From NCBI RefSeq assembly GCF_000151315.2, contig NW_011887295.1, positions 310,001-374,000 of the forward strand: 64,000 bases of DNA, written 5' to 3'. A model generated the notes under the pieces. The model was not told the DNA's origin and did not search any database. It saw nothing but the letters and a program-made list of their open reading frames with translations. How positions within the stretch are numbered: the stretch's first letter is position 1; each line of letters opens with the position of its first letter. The position numbers were made by a program, and so were the translations under genes. Origin of the DNA: Capsaspora owczarzaki ATCC 30864 (taxonomy: Eukaryota > Opisthokonta > Filasterea). Below, in pieces: positions 53,008 through 63,865 of the stretch.

Positions 53008-54519
53008 TTACTGCTGCTGCTGCTGCTGCTGCTGCTGGTCAAAGTAAAAACGCTCGGCTTGTGCAATGGCAGCAATACTCGAGTTCAGTTTGCTGATCGT
53101 CTCTTCGTACTCGGAGGTCGGGTCAGAGTCAAAGACAATGCCAGCGCCAGCTTGGAGGTATGCGACACCCTTGTGCATGACAATGGTACGAATGGCGATG
53201 CAGGTATCAAGTTGACCGCCATAGGTAAAGTATCCGACAGATCCCGCATACACGCCACGGCGTTCCTGCTCCTGAGCCTGGATGAGCTGCACCGCACGGA
53301 CTTTGGGAGCGCCAGACACTGTGCCAGCGGGGAAGATGGAGCGGAAGGCATCCAGTGGCGTAATCTCGGAACGGAGAGTTCCCGTCACTGTCGACACAAT
53401 GTGCATGACATGCGAGTAGCGCTCAATGTGCATCAGCGAAGGGACCTTGACGCTGCGAGGCTGGCAAACGCGGTTCATGTCGTTGCGGCCCAAGTCGACC
53501 AGCATGATGTGCTCTGCGCGCTCCTTCTCGTCGGCAAGCAGCTCGGCTGCGAGAAGATCGTCTTCTGCGGGAGTCTTTCCGCGACGGCGGGTGCCAGCGA
53601 TCGGGTGTGTCTCCACCAGGTTGTTCTCGTCGACTTTGACAAGCATCTCGGGCGAGGCGCCGACCAGAGACACTTCTCCGAGTTGGATGAAGAACATGTA
53701 CGGGGAAGGATTGATGCTGCGGAGGTGACGATACAGGTTGAACGGATGCAGCGACGTTGGTCGCGAAAGACGCTGGGAAGGCACAGCTTGGATAATGTCG
53801 CCCTTGTTGATGTGCGTCTTTAGATCACGCACAATACGCTCGTAGCCTTGCTGGCCTTGGTTGGACTGGGCAACATTGCCAAGAACGATCGGGCCTTGGA
53901 CTGGCACGGGAGTGTCCACCCGGCACAGCTGTGCGAGCGTCTGACGGACAGTTTGAGTGGCCGAGTTGTAGGCGGAACGAAGGTCTTCGGGGTGGTTGCT
54001 CGTGGGCACACGAACGTGACCCACAACGCGAAGTTGATGCCGCAGGTGATCAAAGACAACAATCGTGTCGCAGTACATGAAGATGGCTTCGGGCAAGAAG
54101 GGCAGATTGTCCTGAAGGGGCTGCGCAGTGTGCGGCTCAAAGGAATGCACGCAGTCAAAGCTAATGTAGCCAATGGCGCCGCCTGTGAACATGGGCAGCC
54201 CAGGAATGGGCACAAACTTGTACTTGGCAAGCTCCTGCTCGACGGGCTTGAGCGGATCGCCAGTGAATTCGTGGCCCGCGCCAACTTTGGCAACGCGGTA
54301 CGGGTTGACGCCGAGAAACGAGTAGCGTGCGAGCTTTTCGCCGCCGGCAACGGACTCGAGCAAAAAGGCATACTCTTGGTCGAGGCACAGCTTCAGGTAG
54401 GCAGCGACAGGGGTGATGAGATCGAGGAAGGCTTCCGCGTACACGGGGATCATGTTTCCGCGAGAGGACAGCTCTTGCACCTCCTCAAACGAAGGGCGGA
54501 AGACGGGAGAGTGGGACAT
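53008..54519 (-). CDS. trpE: Anthranilate synthase component I (TrpE)
   Basis: One exon, 503 aa. Makes anthranilate from chorismate and ammonia. The tryptophan feedback site is intact: FLLESVAGGEKLARYSFLG (LLES motif), matching fungal and cyanobacterial forms more than the enterobacterial one. The chorismate-binding fold shows GGAIGYISFDCVHSFEP, VPSQRLSR, NPSPYMFFIQLG, VGASPEMLVKV, HPIAGTRRRGKT, EHIMLVDLGRNDMNRVC, MHIVSTVTGTL, FPAGTVSGAPKVRA, RRGVYAGSVGYFTYGGQLDT and QAGAGIVFDSDP. It pairs with the TrpG domain encoded 99 bp downstream on the same strand. The protein ends in about nine Gln encoded by a CAG run immediately before the stop. Start ATG at 54519. Confidence 0.96.
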   Translation of the reverse strand: MSHSPVFRPSFEEVQELSSRGNMIPVYAEAFLDLITPVAAYLKLCLDQEYAFLLESVAGGEKLARYSFLGVNPYRVAKVGAGHEFTGDPLKPVEQELAKYKFVPIPGLPMFTGGAIGYISFDCVHSFEPHTAQPLQDNLPFLPEAIFMYCDTIVVFDHLRHQLRVVGHVRVPTSNHPEDLRSAYNSATQTVRQTLAQLCRVDTPVPVQGPIVLGNVAQSNQGQQGYERIVRDLKTHINKGDIIQAVPSQRLSRPTSLHPFNLYRHLRSINPSPYMFFIQLGEVSLVGASPEMLVKVDENNLVETHPIAGTRRRGKTPAEDDLLAAELLADEKERAEHIMLVDLGRNDMNRVCQPRSVKVPSLMHIERYSHVMHIVSTVTGTLRSEITPLDAFRSIFPAGTVSGAPKVRAVQLIQAQEQERRGVYAGSVGYFTYGGQLDTCIAIRTIVMHKGVAYLQAGAGIVFDSDPTSEYEETISKLNSSIAAIAQAERFYFDQQQQQQQQQ

Positions 54520-54751
54520 GGCGGAGAGATAAACAGAGATGACAGAAAGGAAAATACGGAAAGGGAGAAGAGAGAGAGAGAAAAGAGAGAGAAATGAAAA
54601 TCAAACAAAAAACTCTTGAAATATCGGAACCAAAATCAAGAAGTGACGATTCGCTGAGGAGATGATCGGAACTTCAGCGGGAGACGAAAGCGACGTACGA
54701 GAAGGCAGTAAGGCGCTTTGGTTGTGTATTCAACGACCGTCGTTTTTGTTT

Positions 54752-56053
54752 TTAGGCTTGAATGGCCGGGGAAGGTCGATGCCAAGACATGGCCAGATGC
54801 GCCCACAGAGGCATGAGCGGAAGGGCGTTGGGGCGCTTGGAAGGCGTCAAGGGGCTCACATGAGTGGCGGGCTGAACAGTTGCCCGCTTCATCAGGCGAG
54901 TGGAAGAGCGCACAATGTAAGTGACGACGGAACGGGTCATGGCCGCAGCAGAGCACTGGCGGATTGAGCGGACACGACGCAGACGGTCGCGAAGGAGCGC
55001 TTGCTGGGGCGTGAGTGTGGCAGGAGCAACACGCGCAAACGACGGGGACGAGGCCACTGGAGTGCCCACTGGCCGCGAGGCAGGAGCGGTGCGAGCCTTG
55101 GTGGTCGAGACAGTCGAGTAGAACGCAGGGCGAGTGCCAGCAGCGACAAAGGTCACCGAGCGAGCAGCGGATCCGCGTCGTGCCAGCAGAGGCGTCAGGG
55201 ACGGGGCGTACACCTTGGGCAGGGCAATGCGAGCCTGGGCAGGCGGAGCAACAAAGGCGAGGGCAGCCTTAAAGTTCAGCTCGTGCTTTGGAATCCGAGG
55301 CAGGATGGAGCTGTCGAGAATCTTGGCCTTTGCAAGCATCGTTTCAGCAGCAGCAGTGGTGGTGGTGGTGGTCGAGGTCGAGGTCGAGGTCGAGGAGGGC
55401 ACAGCGACCTGAACGGCGACTGTGACTGGCAGCGGCGGGAAGTGGGTCGCGGACAATTGGAACCCAGCGGCAGAGTCGCGTGTCATGCGCATCGATGACG
55501 ACGTGGCAGGGCGAACGCGAGTGGCGCCCCTGCGATGGCGCTTGGTGGAGCGAGTGGTGGCAGCAGCAGCGGAGGAGGAGAAGGCTGTCGTCGTGGCGGT
55601 TTGCTGGTTCTCAACGCTCTGTGCAAACAACGAGGGGGAGAAGGGGGTTTGAGCGAGAAAGGAGCAGAATGGAGGAGAGATGTGAGCAAATAGATCAAAA
55701 AGTGGAAGAACGGAGGACGACAGAACAAGAAGGCGAGGGGGAAGGTGAAGAAGGGGAAGAAGAAAGGAGAAATAAAAAAATAAAAAATAAAAATAAAAAA
55801 AATAAAAAAATAAAAAGGCGATGACAGCATCGCGCCATGATCACGCATTTGTTGTGTCATCCGCACGCACACACGCATCGAACAGCAACAGCACTCCAAT
55901 CTCACGCATCAAGAAGAGATACTAGAACGACATTAGAGAGAGGAAGAGAGAGAGAGAGGAAGAGAGAGAGATCAGAGCGCAGGGATCGTTTCGCGTTACC
56001 TTGTGAGCGGAGAACTCGAGCACGGTGCACCGGTGGGCGGTCAAGTCACCCAT
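54752..56053 (-). CDS. Unrecognised basic Ala/Ser/Thr-rich protein upstream of trpE
   Basis: Exons (minus): 56053-56000 and 55618-54752, phase 0, 306 aa. The start ATG has an AACATGGG context and encodes MGDLTAHRCTVLEFSAHK. The second exon is basic and low in complexity (Ser/Thr/Ala runs, RSTKRHRRGATRVRP), followed by more ordered stretches such as LPRIPKHELNFKAALAF and TLTPQQALLRDRLRRVRSIR. No domain, signal peptide or membrane segment was recognised. The stop lies 232 bp upstream of the TrpE start on the same strand. Support comes from a clean intron in phase, a good start context and GC-rich codon use. It could be a regulatory or structural protein with disordered regions; no function is assigned. 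Confidence 0.6.
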
Positions 56054-56571
56054 GTTGAGTCGGTGGAAAAGGGGGAGAGAGAGGGGAAAGATGGCCGTTG
56101 GCCGGGGTTGTTTTGTGGGGGAAGTGAAGATGGGATGTGACGAGTGAGAGTGAGAGTGAGCGAAAGTGTAAGTACCAAAGAAAGAGGAGTGATAGAGTGG
56201 CTGAACTGAAATGAAAATGGACAGGAAGTGCATCAAAGCATGCGAGTGAGGTGCAAGTCGGATTCGTCTCAGACGAGGGACATTGCCGTAGCATTCGTGG
56301 GGGAAGCGGGGGAAGGGAGGGTCAGGAGGTGATCGGAATTGCAGAGATTCAATGAAGTGGGCGTTTCGCTGGAATCTTTCTTTTGGGAGAATTTCAAGCA
56401 AACTCCACGGATGTCTGAGTCAGTCGCACGCTGTTCTCTGCATTGAGCCACCAAACTAGCTTAAAAAACAAAATAAAACTCCATCGCAATGGAGAAATGG
56501 AGAAATTGAGAAAATCAATCTTTTTTTTTTTTTTCTTTTTTTTTCTTTTTCTTTTTTTCAAAATAATAGCA
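56054..56571. other. Divergent intergenic region, 54752 gene and HGSNAT-like gene
   Basis: 518 bp between two start codons. Purine-rich toward the minus-strand gene and with a T/C tract at 56519-56559 just before the HGSNAT-like start. No gene seen. Confidence 0.55.
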
Positions 56572-59500
56572 ATGCTTTGGGCGCCAAGCACGCGCTCCTT
56601 CAGCAGCAGCAGCAGTCGTGCGACGCAGACGGGGACGACTCTGCAGCGGCTGCCGCAATCCCTGGCACTGGCAGCGTGCATTGCGCTGGTTGGCGCGGCG
56701 CTCGTCGTCCTGGTGCCCGCCGCCGCCGCCGCTGCCGCTGATGTTGATGCTCACGGCAATGTTTATAACAACAAGCACGAGTCGCTCCCCGACGCCAGCC
56801 ACCACTTGGTCCAGGGCAACATGTCCTCGCTCATCGTCAAGATCAAGTTCATCCAGGCCTCGGTCGTCGACGCCAACAGCACGTCCTCGCTCCTGGTCGA
56901 CGGCGCCGTCGTGAGTTGCATTGCCCGCGCCCACCTTTCCTTTGTCTTCTAGTGTGCCATCGTCCTGCTGTTTGTGGCTCTTGTATGAACTCATTGTGAT
57001 AATGCTCTCTTTTTTGTTTGTTTGTTCTAGGCTGTCTCGGGCATTGGTTTTGGCGAATCGTCCGACTATGTGGAAATTTCATGTGAGTGGCAAATCCATT
57101 GGCTTTTGCTTGAGTGCCCGAATGAGCTGCAATCCGCCCTTGCAACATTTGATAACCCATCGGGCCTTGTTGATGTGTACCGTTTCTCAATCGCTGACGT
57201 TGACTCTGCTTTGTGCGGGGGGTTGCTTTTTGTGCTTTTCTCATATTCAGCCGGTCAACACACAATGGAGCTCAGTGCTGGTCCGTATGTCGTCGTTGAC
57301 TTTGATCCGACCTTCACGTACGCAGTCATTGAGGCGCAAGACACTCAGGGAAACATTACCATCCAAGTGGTTGCTCTCCCTGCCATTCCGTACGAATCGT
57401 GGCTGGTTTTTTTTTTTTTTTTTTGGTACTTGTGCTATTCTCCAGTTTCGCATTCGCTCATCTCCACTGATGCTCTTGAAACCACCAGAGACTCGTCGGT
57501 GCGCACGCTGGACACTGCGCTGGTGCGAGTCATCAACACGGCCATCTTCCCCGTCACGGTGACCTTGTCGTTCGTTTCGGATAACTGCCACCGCTGCCTC
57601 GACCAAGTGATTGCCAGCTTCAACCAAAGCGACGTTTCTAGCTTTAATGCCGATGCCAAGCATGGCATCACCTTCTCCGTGACCGACGCAGTTGGCCTTG
57701 AGCAAGTTGCTGGAGTGAGCTACAACTTTGGCGATCGTGGTGTCTACACCATGCTCATCACGACATCATCGATGCAATCCAAGGAAACGATCGTCTTCAT
57801 TTTCGAAGATGTCGAGCCGTACAATGTAGATTTGCGTAAGTTGCGAGCACAAGAGCCGAGTTAGATTTGGCTTTTGTTTTGTAATTCGAGCTGCTTTTTT
57901 GTTTTTTTTGTTGTTTTTTTTATGTGGCACTTCCAATGCACTGACCCTTTTTTTTCCTTTTTTGATCTGAATTTCGTGCCTTATTCATACTCTCTTCACT
58001 TTGTAGCTATCGCCGCCATGTTTGGCATCCTGATCGGAGCGTCCGTCATTTACGTCGTCCTCAAGCAAACCAGCATCTACTTGCAAAAGTCGCGTGCCCA
58101 GCGTGCCACCGACCGTCTGCAGAAGGGCCGCCTGATCAACCAAGACTACACTGCAGGGTATGGCAGCACGGCGTCCTCGAACGGGTACATTGCCATCCCG
58201 AACAGCGCCGCTGCCGAGAATGGCGCTGACAGCATTGCCTCGCCGTCGACGGTGGGCTCGCGCGTGATTCAGTCGACCATTTGCGCGTCGTGCGGCCGTG
58301 AGCTGCTCGAGGCAGATCGATTCTGCGGCCTCTGCGGCACGCGTCGCGACAAGGCCAGCGCTCCTCCTGCCGAAGAGCGCGTGCGTGTTCGTTCGCTGGA
58401 CACCTTCCGCGGCATTGCTCTCAGCATCATGTTGTTTGTCAACTATGGCGGTGGCGGCTACTGGTTTTTCGACCACTCCACCTGGAATGGCCTGACCGTC
58501 GCCGATCTCGTCTTCCCCTGGTTTATCTTTATGATGGGCGTCTCGATGTCGCTGTCGTTTGAAAAGCTCCGTCGCCGTGGCGCCCCACGCGGTGCGCTGT
58601 TTCTCAAGGTCATCCGTCGCTCGATGACGCTGTTTGCGCTCGGCCTGTTCCTCGTCTGCCGCCAGATCATCTTTGCAACCTGGCGCATGCCCGGTGTCCT
58701 GCAGCGCTTTGCCGTCTCGTACCTGTTTGTCGCTGCCATCGTCATGTTTGTTCCCATCTTTGCCACGCTGCCCGGCCCGTTCCGTGACCTCACCTCACAC
58801 TGGCTGCAATGGGTTGTGATTGGCATTTTCATCACCATTCACACATGCATCACGTTCCTGTACGACGTCCCCGGGTGTGGTACCGGCTACATTGGGCCTG
58901 GTGGCATTGGCGATTTCGGCCAGTACATGAACTGCACGGGTGGCGCAGCCGGCTACATTGACAGCCAAGTTTTCGGTCGCCACATCTACCAGGCGCCCAC
59001 AGCACAGGCGTACTATCTGACTGGAGCATACGATCCCGAGGGCCTCCTTGGCTGCCTCACGTCCGTTGTCATTACATTCCTCGGCTACCAGGCTGGTCGC
59101 ATTCTCGTCACCTTCAGCACGCACTCGGCCCGCCTTCGTCGCTGGGCCGCATGGGGCGTCGGGCTCGGCTTGCTCGGCCTCATCCTCTGCAAGGGCACCC
59201 AAAACGACGGCTGGATTCCGATCAACAAGAATCTGTGGTCGCTGTCCTTTGTTCTCATCATGGCCGGTCTTGGCTACCTCATGCTGGCCAGCTGTTACAT
59301 TATTGTTGATGTTCGCAAGCTGTGGGATGGCGCGCCGTTCATTTATCCCGGTGAGTATTGATGGGTTGGAGGCTTTTTTTCAAGTTTTTCTTGTTCTGTT
59401 CGTTTCTGGTGATTTCAGCGTTTCAACGCCATGCTCACCTTATCATTGGTTTCTCTGCAACAACAACAACAACAACCAACAGGCATGAACTCCATCTTTG

Positions 59501-59664
59501 TGTACATGGGCTCTGAGCTTTTCTTTTACTACTTCCCGTTCACCTATGCGAACGAGGTCGAGAACACCCACGGAGCGCTGCTCTTCATGCATCTCACAGC
59601 CACTGCGCTGTGGATTCTCATTGCATATTTGATGTATCGCAAGAAGGTCTTCATCTCGGTCTAG
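56572..59664 (+). CDS. Heparan-alpha-glucosaminide N-acetyltransferase (HGSNAT)-like lysosomal membrane enzyme
   Basis: Exons: 56572-56910, 57031-57082, 57251-57389, 57489-57835, 58007-59350 and 59483-59664, in phase, 800 aa. The animal enzyme moves the acetyl group of cytosolic acetyl-CoA across the lysosomal membrane to glucosamine ends of heparan sulfate. A hydrophobic N-terminal segment (LALAACIALVGAALVVLV) is followed by a luminal domain with CHRCLDQVI, then a first membrane helix (FGILIGASVIYVVL), a cytosolic loop, and the multispan catalytic core: VRSLDTFRGIALSIMLFVNY, YWFFDHSTWNGLTVADLVFP with the catalytic His at 58474-58476, FMMGVSMSLSFEKLRRRG, RMPGVLQRFAVSYLFVA, VPGCGTGYIGPGGIGDFGQY, NCTGGAAGYID, YDPEGLLGCLTSVV, PINKNLWSLSFVL, GMNSIFVYMGSELFF. 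The cytosolic loop contains a four-cysteine zinc ribbon that I do not recall in human HGSNAT. The third intron was set by phase (57390-57488). Confidence 0.93.
58282..58335 (+). other. Zinc-ribbon insert in the HGSNAT-like protein
   Basis: Encodes two CxxC knuckles (CASC and CGLC) 11 residues apart, about residues 385-402, in the cytosolic loop between the first membrane helix and the catalytic core. The pattern is that of a short DZR-type zinc ribbon. Confidence 0.75.
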
Positions 59665-60072
59665 TGACTGGCGGTGTTTGCCTCCATATTATCTTTTGTT
59701 TGTTTGTTGTTGTTGCTGCTGTTTGCTTGTTTGATTTGATTGCTTTTGTTCAGTTCAATGAAATGCGCGCAAGTGCTTTCTTCCTTGGAGCATTGTGTTC
59801 GGTTCTCTTACTGTTCGTCAATCTCAGAAATGTTGAGGAGCGAAAGGGCGTTGACAAATCGGAAATCTCCTTCTTGTCGTCATCCGAGCCTCAAAATCTC
59901 CAAGAAGATGCATCGAGCTCACTTCTTCAAATTGCTTCAATGTGTCTGAGCGTCTGAGAATCGCAACCAAAGCAGTCTTTCTTTCTTTTTTTTTTTCTTT
60001 TTTTTTTCTTTTTTCTTTTTTCTTTTTGTATCCGTTTGTTTGTTTGATTTTGCTTCACAAAGCATCAACAAA
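59665..60072. other. Spacer between HGSNAT-like and p101 genes
   Basis: 408 bp of tandem spacer holding the HGSNAT 3' UTR and the p101 promoter/5' UTR. T-rich tracts lie at about 59977-60026. No further gene was recognised. Confidence 0.55.
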
Positions 60073-63000
60073 ATGGACGTCTCGTTGCCATTGTCTGCAG
60101 GCGCCCCGACCCAGCCGGCGACGCTCAGCTCGGGGTTTTCCTACAGCAGCGCCAATAGTGGCGGCGGCAGCGGCAGCACCAGCGGCCTTGGCGGTGGGGT
60201 TGGCGGGATTGGTCGGGCGTCAGCGGCTGTGGCGGCAATGCCCCTGTCCTCGTCGACGCACAGTGCGGCCGACTGCGTTGCGCTGGCCCGCGACCTTGCG
60301 AATGACTTTCTACGTCCGCCAGCTGCTGGTGCTGCGGCGGGCACGGCGGTGGACTGGTCGCCGTCGTCGTCCAACGCCCAGCTGCTCCAGTCGCTGGCCG
60401 GATCGCCGTACTACATGCAGACCACCTACGCTGGCTCGGGCGCCCCGGCTGCAGCTGCAACGCACGCCAACGTCCATCCCAATGGCTCCCTGTCGCTCTC
60501 TGCCTTCCTGCGGTTCTGGGACGCTGCCTCGCTCACGTCGTCGTCCTCGTCTTCCTCTTTGAATTCGGGCTCTGGGTCGTCGTCGTCGTCCGATGGCCAG
60601 GCCGCTCTGGGTTCGCTGTCTGTGGGATTTGTAACGAGGTACGTTCTAACAGTCGCGATTCCGACTTTTTGTTCCAAGCGCGCTGGCCGTGGATTTTGGG
60701 ACTTTGATCTCAATCCCTAATCCCGTTCTCATTCTCATTGCAATTCTTCACTCACTCACTTCACTGTCACGACTCTGATTGCGTGTTGGAATAGCTATCT
60801 TGTATGCTTGGTGGCAAAGCTACTTTCGCTGGACATGCCGGCCGACATTCGTCTGTCACTTCCCGAGGTATGTGTGATCTTGCTGTGCTCCAAGTTGCCT
60901 GTTGCATCGATTGGCTCATGTTTCCTGTTTCTCTCTCCCTCTGTCAGATGGTGGACATGATTCTCTCGCAAAAGCCGCTGCCCGACGAACAAGGCGCAGA
61001 TGCACCAAAGGCTGCCTTTCAAACCACAATGATGCAGGATAGCCACTCGACCAAAGCCATCGACGAGTTTCGCCTGTCGCTCATCAACACAATCTACTTT
61101 ATTGCCATGTTCTGCAACTACGACACCAAGTCAAATCCCCTTCGTGCGTCCTTTCAGCGCTGGACATCCCGCCGTGGGCATGCCAAGGCAAGGAATTATT
61201 GTTGAGGAAGCGTGTGCTTCGAAAGCGTTGTTTTTTGGTTGACTTTTGAAAACACCCATCATGCACCGCCACTCCTCGCCCCCCCCCCCTGATGCAGGCA
61301 TCCGGCAAAACCGAATTCGAGTCGCAAGTGTTCAAGCTGCTGATGGCCTCTGGTCTGTGGGAGTCCGAGGAAGCTCTGGGCGAACTGATCAACATCTGCT
61401 CGAACGTCGTGCCCACGACACAGGCTCCTGTAGCTGCACTCTCTGCAAGTGCCACCTCGCTGTCGTCAGGCTCGTCTGCACACGGTCAAAACACCACCAG
61501 CGGGCGCCGGACGCCTTCGGTTTTCACGAATTTCGCCTTCACGGGCGCCGTCCAGCACCACCCGGCACTGAGCGATCCGAAGCAGCTTGGTCTCAGTGTC
61601 ATGCATGGCTACCTCAAACGCCGACTGATGCAAGGCCAAATGACGTCGTTCTGCCTGCGCCATCTGCTGTGGCGCCTTGAACGGACATATGCAGAGCCTG
61701 AACGCGCCGAAGTGCATCTCCTTCCGCTCCTGACTCTTTTCCGCGAACTGATTTCAGTGGTAAGTTGTTTGACTTTTTCGTTTTTTTGTTATCGAGGCAA
61801 GCAACAACGTGGTTGGCTCGTCGTAAACGCATTGCTCAAACCGTTTGTGACATTTTCATTCTTTTTTTTGTTTGTTTGTTTTTTTTCTCTGCATCCGCAT
61901 AGTCCCCGTATGTCGAGCCCGAAATTTTAACCTCGGCCTACAGCGTCATTCATCCTTTCTACATGTGGCCCAAGCCCTTCTCGGACTACGCCAAACGCTG
62001 CCTCGATTTTGTGCAGCGCGAAATTCGCTCCCCTGGCCATCAAGTGCGACAGCAACTGCAACGTGACAATCAAGAATTTCTATTTGAAGGCGAAGTAGAT
62101 GCTTTCGATGCGTACGGTTTGAACGAGATTTTTTTGTTTGTTTGTTTGTTTTGGGTTTTGGGGTTGTTTCTCTCACCCGTGGCTTTTTGTTTTTTAACCT
62201 GCGACCTTTTTGCTTTGTTTTTGTTTTGCTTTTCTTCCTCGCAATCAGTCATGCACAATGCCATGTCTTGGTCGATATGCAGTGCGCTCGCGCAGCCAAC
62301 TTTGTGGAAATGCTCAACTGGCGACCATCCTACTCGTCCAGTGACTTGAAACGCATGCTCGTGCTGCGCACGTACCAGTCGTTTTTCGGGACTACGTGCG
62401 ACCTTGCGTCTCTGCGAGGTGCTCTCGACTGCATTGAAACGGATGCACTGGACTCTGCGTTTGTCCAGACCATGCAAGCGATGGACGATGCCCTTCATTT
62501 GGAAGAAGACGAGGCCAATTTGCACACGACGGATCTCCTGAACGACATTCAAAGCTCCATCCTGTCGCAGGCAGCGGATGTGGGCTTTGCCCCTGTCGTC
62601 CCACCGAGCCCGACGCAGCAGGCGGGTCCCACAGATACCTCGAGTCTGTTGCTCATGAGCCCTCCACCAATGCGCTTCGCGTGCTATCCCTTCACCTCCG
62701 AGACAGTGTGCGTCGGCGCGCAAGACCCGTGCTTCCCGCTGTCGAACATGCCCCTTGCGTCGTCGTTCCAGGCGCTCTTTGCCATTGTCGACCGCGTTTC
62801 CAAAGATTCGCTTTTGAATACGACGTTGGACGATCAGAAAAGGCGAATCGCCCGCGTTGCGATTGCTGGAACCGACGCCTCGATTTCCAACGTCACGCGG
62901 GCCTATGTCGCCTTGCGGCACGCCAAGCCCGATTTGATGGCCAAGCTCGCCGTGCAGTTTTTCATTGTGCCGCTCGGAGACACTCGCGAGACTGACACCC

Positions 63001-63865
63001 ACTTTGCCCGTGCGCTCGCGCATGCTGACGGCTGGTATGAGCGCTACGTTTACGTGCTCACACACGCCGCTCTAAGAGTCTTTCCCACGCTGCGCCCCTC
63101 GGCGCACGGCATGTACTACTGTGGAAACGGCTACTATGGCGTCGCGGACAATGTGCCGATCAGCACCGCTCCGTCGTCGTGGGCGAATCTGAACACCATG
63201 TTCGCTGCCAACCCGAACGCGACGATCGGCTTGCCGAGCCTGCTCCAATTGGACTCTGCGTCGCCGTCGTGGCTTCTCCGTGACGCCCTCGAGACCTATG
63301 TTCGCGAGGGGCAAGCAGCCCTCGACGTGCACCTGTTCGTGGCCGACGTTTGGATGCTTCAAACCTCCGAAGGCAAGGACAAGGTGGTCAATCGCTCCAT
63401 TCCGTTCTTTCAACGCGTCGAGTTGGGCTCGTCTGTATTTATGCGTGAATCCATGCAGTCCATCAGCACTGCATCGACCTCGTCCACCTCTTTTGCTTCA
63501 GGCTCCAGCTCGACCAGCTCTGCGGCAGAGCTCCGCTCGAGCTTGGCTCTGGGAGCCTTGTCTGACAGCTTGCCACCTCTGGGCAGCAACGTCGGCACCG
63601 GCACCCTCTCGCGCCAGCCTTCCCGCTCGGTCAAGTTTGCGCCGCCAGAAGTGTCGTGCAAGATTTCTGAAATCTCGCTCGAAGGTGTCGTTGCTCAGGC
63701 GCGGGCTCTTCCCACGCGCGCGTACTGGTCGATTGTCGTCTCGAACGTACCCCGTGCAGGCGATCGCTGCAGCACTCCCAATCCGCGAACCGGTGCACTT
63801 GAAGTGATGCTCGTGGATGCTGACGTTGGCAAGAAGCTCTTCAAGAAGGGCACGACTTCAACGAG
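60073..63865 (+). CDS. Class IB PI3-kinase regulatory subunit p101/p84-like (PIK3R5/6 homologue), 3' end outside the window
   Basis: Exons so far: 60073-60638, 60795-60867, 60948-61187, 61298-61759, 61903-62111 and 62249-63865, giving 1055 residues. A GTAAAG donor after 63865 and the pyrimidine-rich window end imply more exons. Matches to recalled human p101, in order: SAYSVIHPFYMWPKPFSDYA (human AASTYHRFLTWPVPY), RTYQSFFGTTCDLASLRGAL (human [20 protein letters not shown]), RVAIAGTDASISNVTRAY (human RVVVFGSDRISGKVARAY), LAVQFFIVPLGD (human KLQFFYVPVK) and DGWYERYVYVL (human DPWYERNVLGL). p101 links p110-gamma PI3K to G-protein beta-gamma at the plasma membrane. The N-terminal 190 residues are Ser/Gly/Ala-rich. 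Junction 61187/61298 uses a GC donor (AAG|GCAAGG), the only choice that keeps phase. Confidence 0.88.

Noticed and set aside
48774-54519. Bacterial contamination as the source of the trp genes
   Set aside because: TrpGD is interrupted by a typical short GT-AG intron, poly-Q tracts occur in TrpE and TrpGD, codon use matches the neighbours, and clear eukaryotic genes flank both sides.
62070-63065. 331-codon minus-strand frame opposite the p101 gene
   Set aside because: It is the reverse shadow of the p101 exon and has no recognisable domain.
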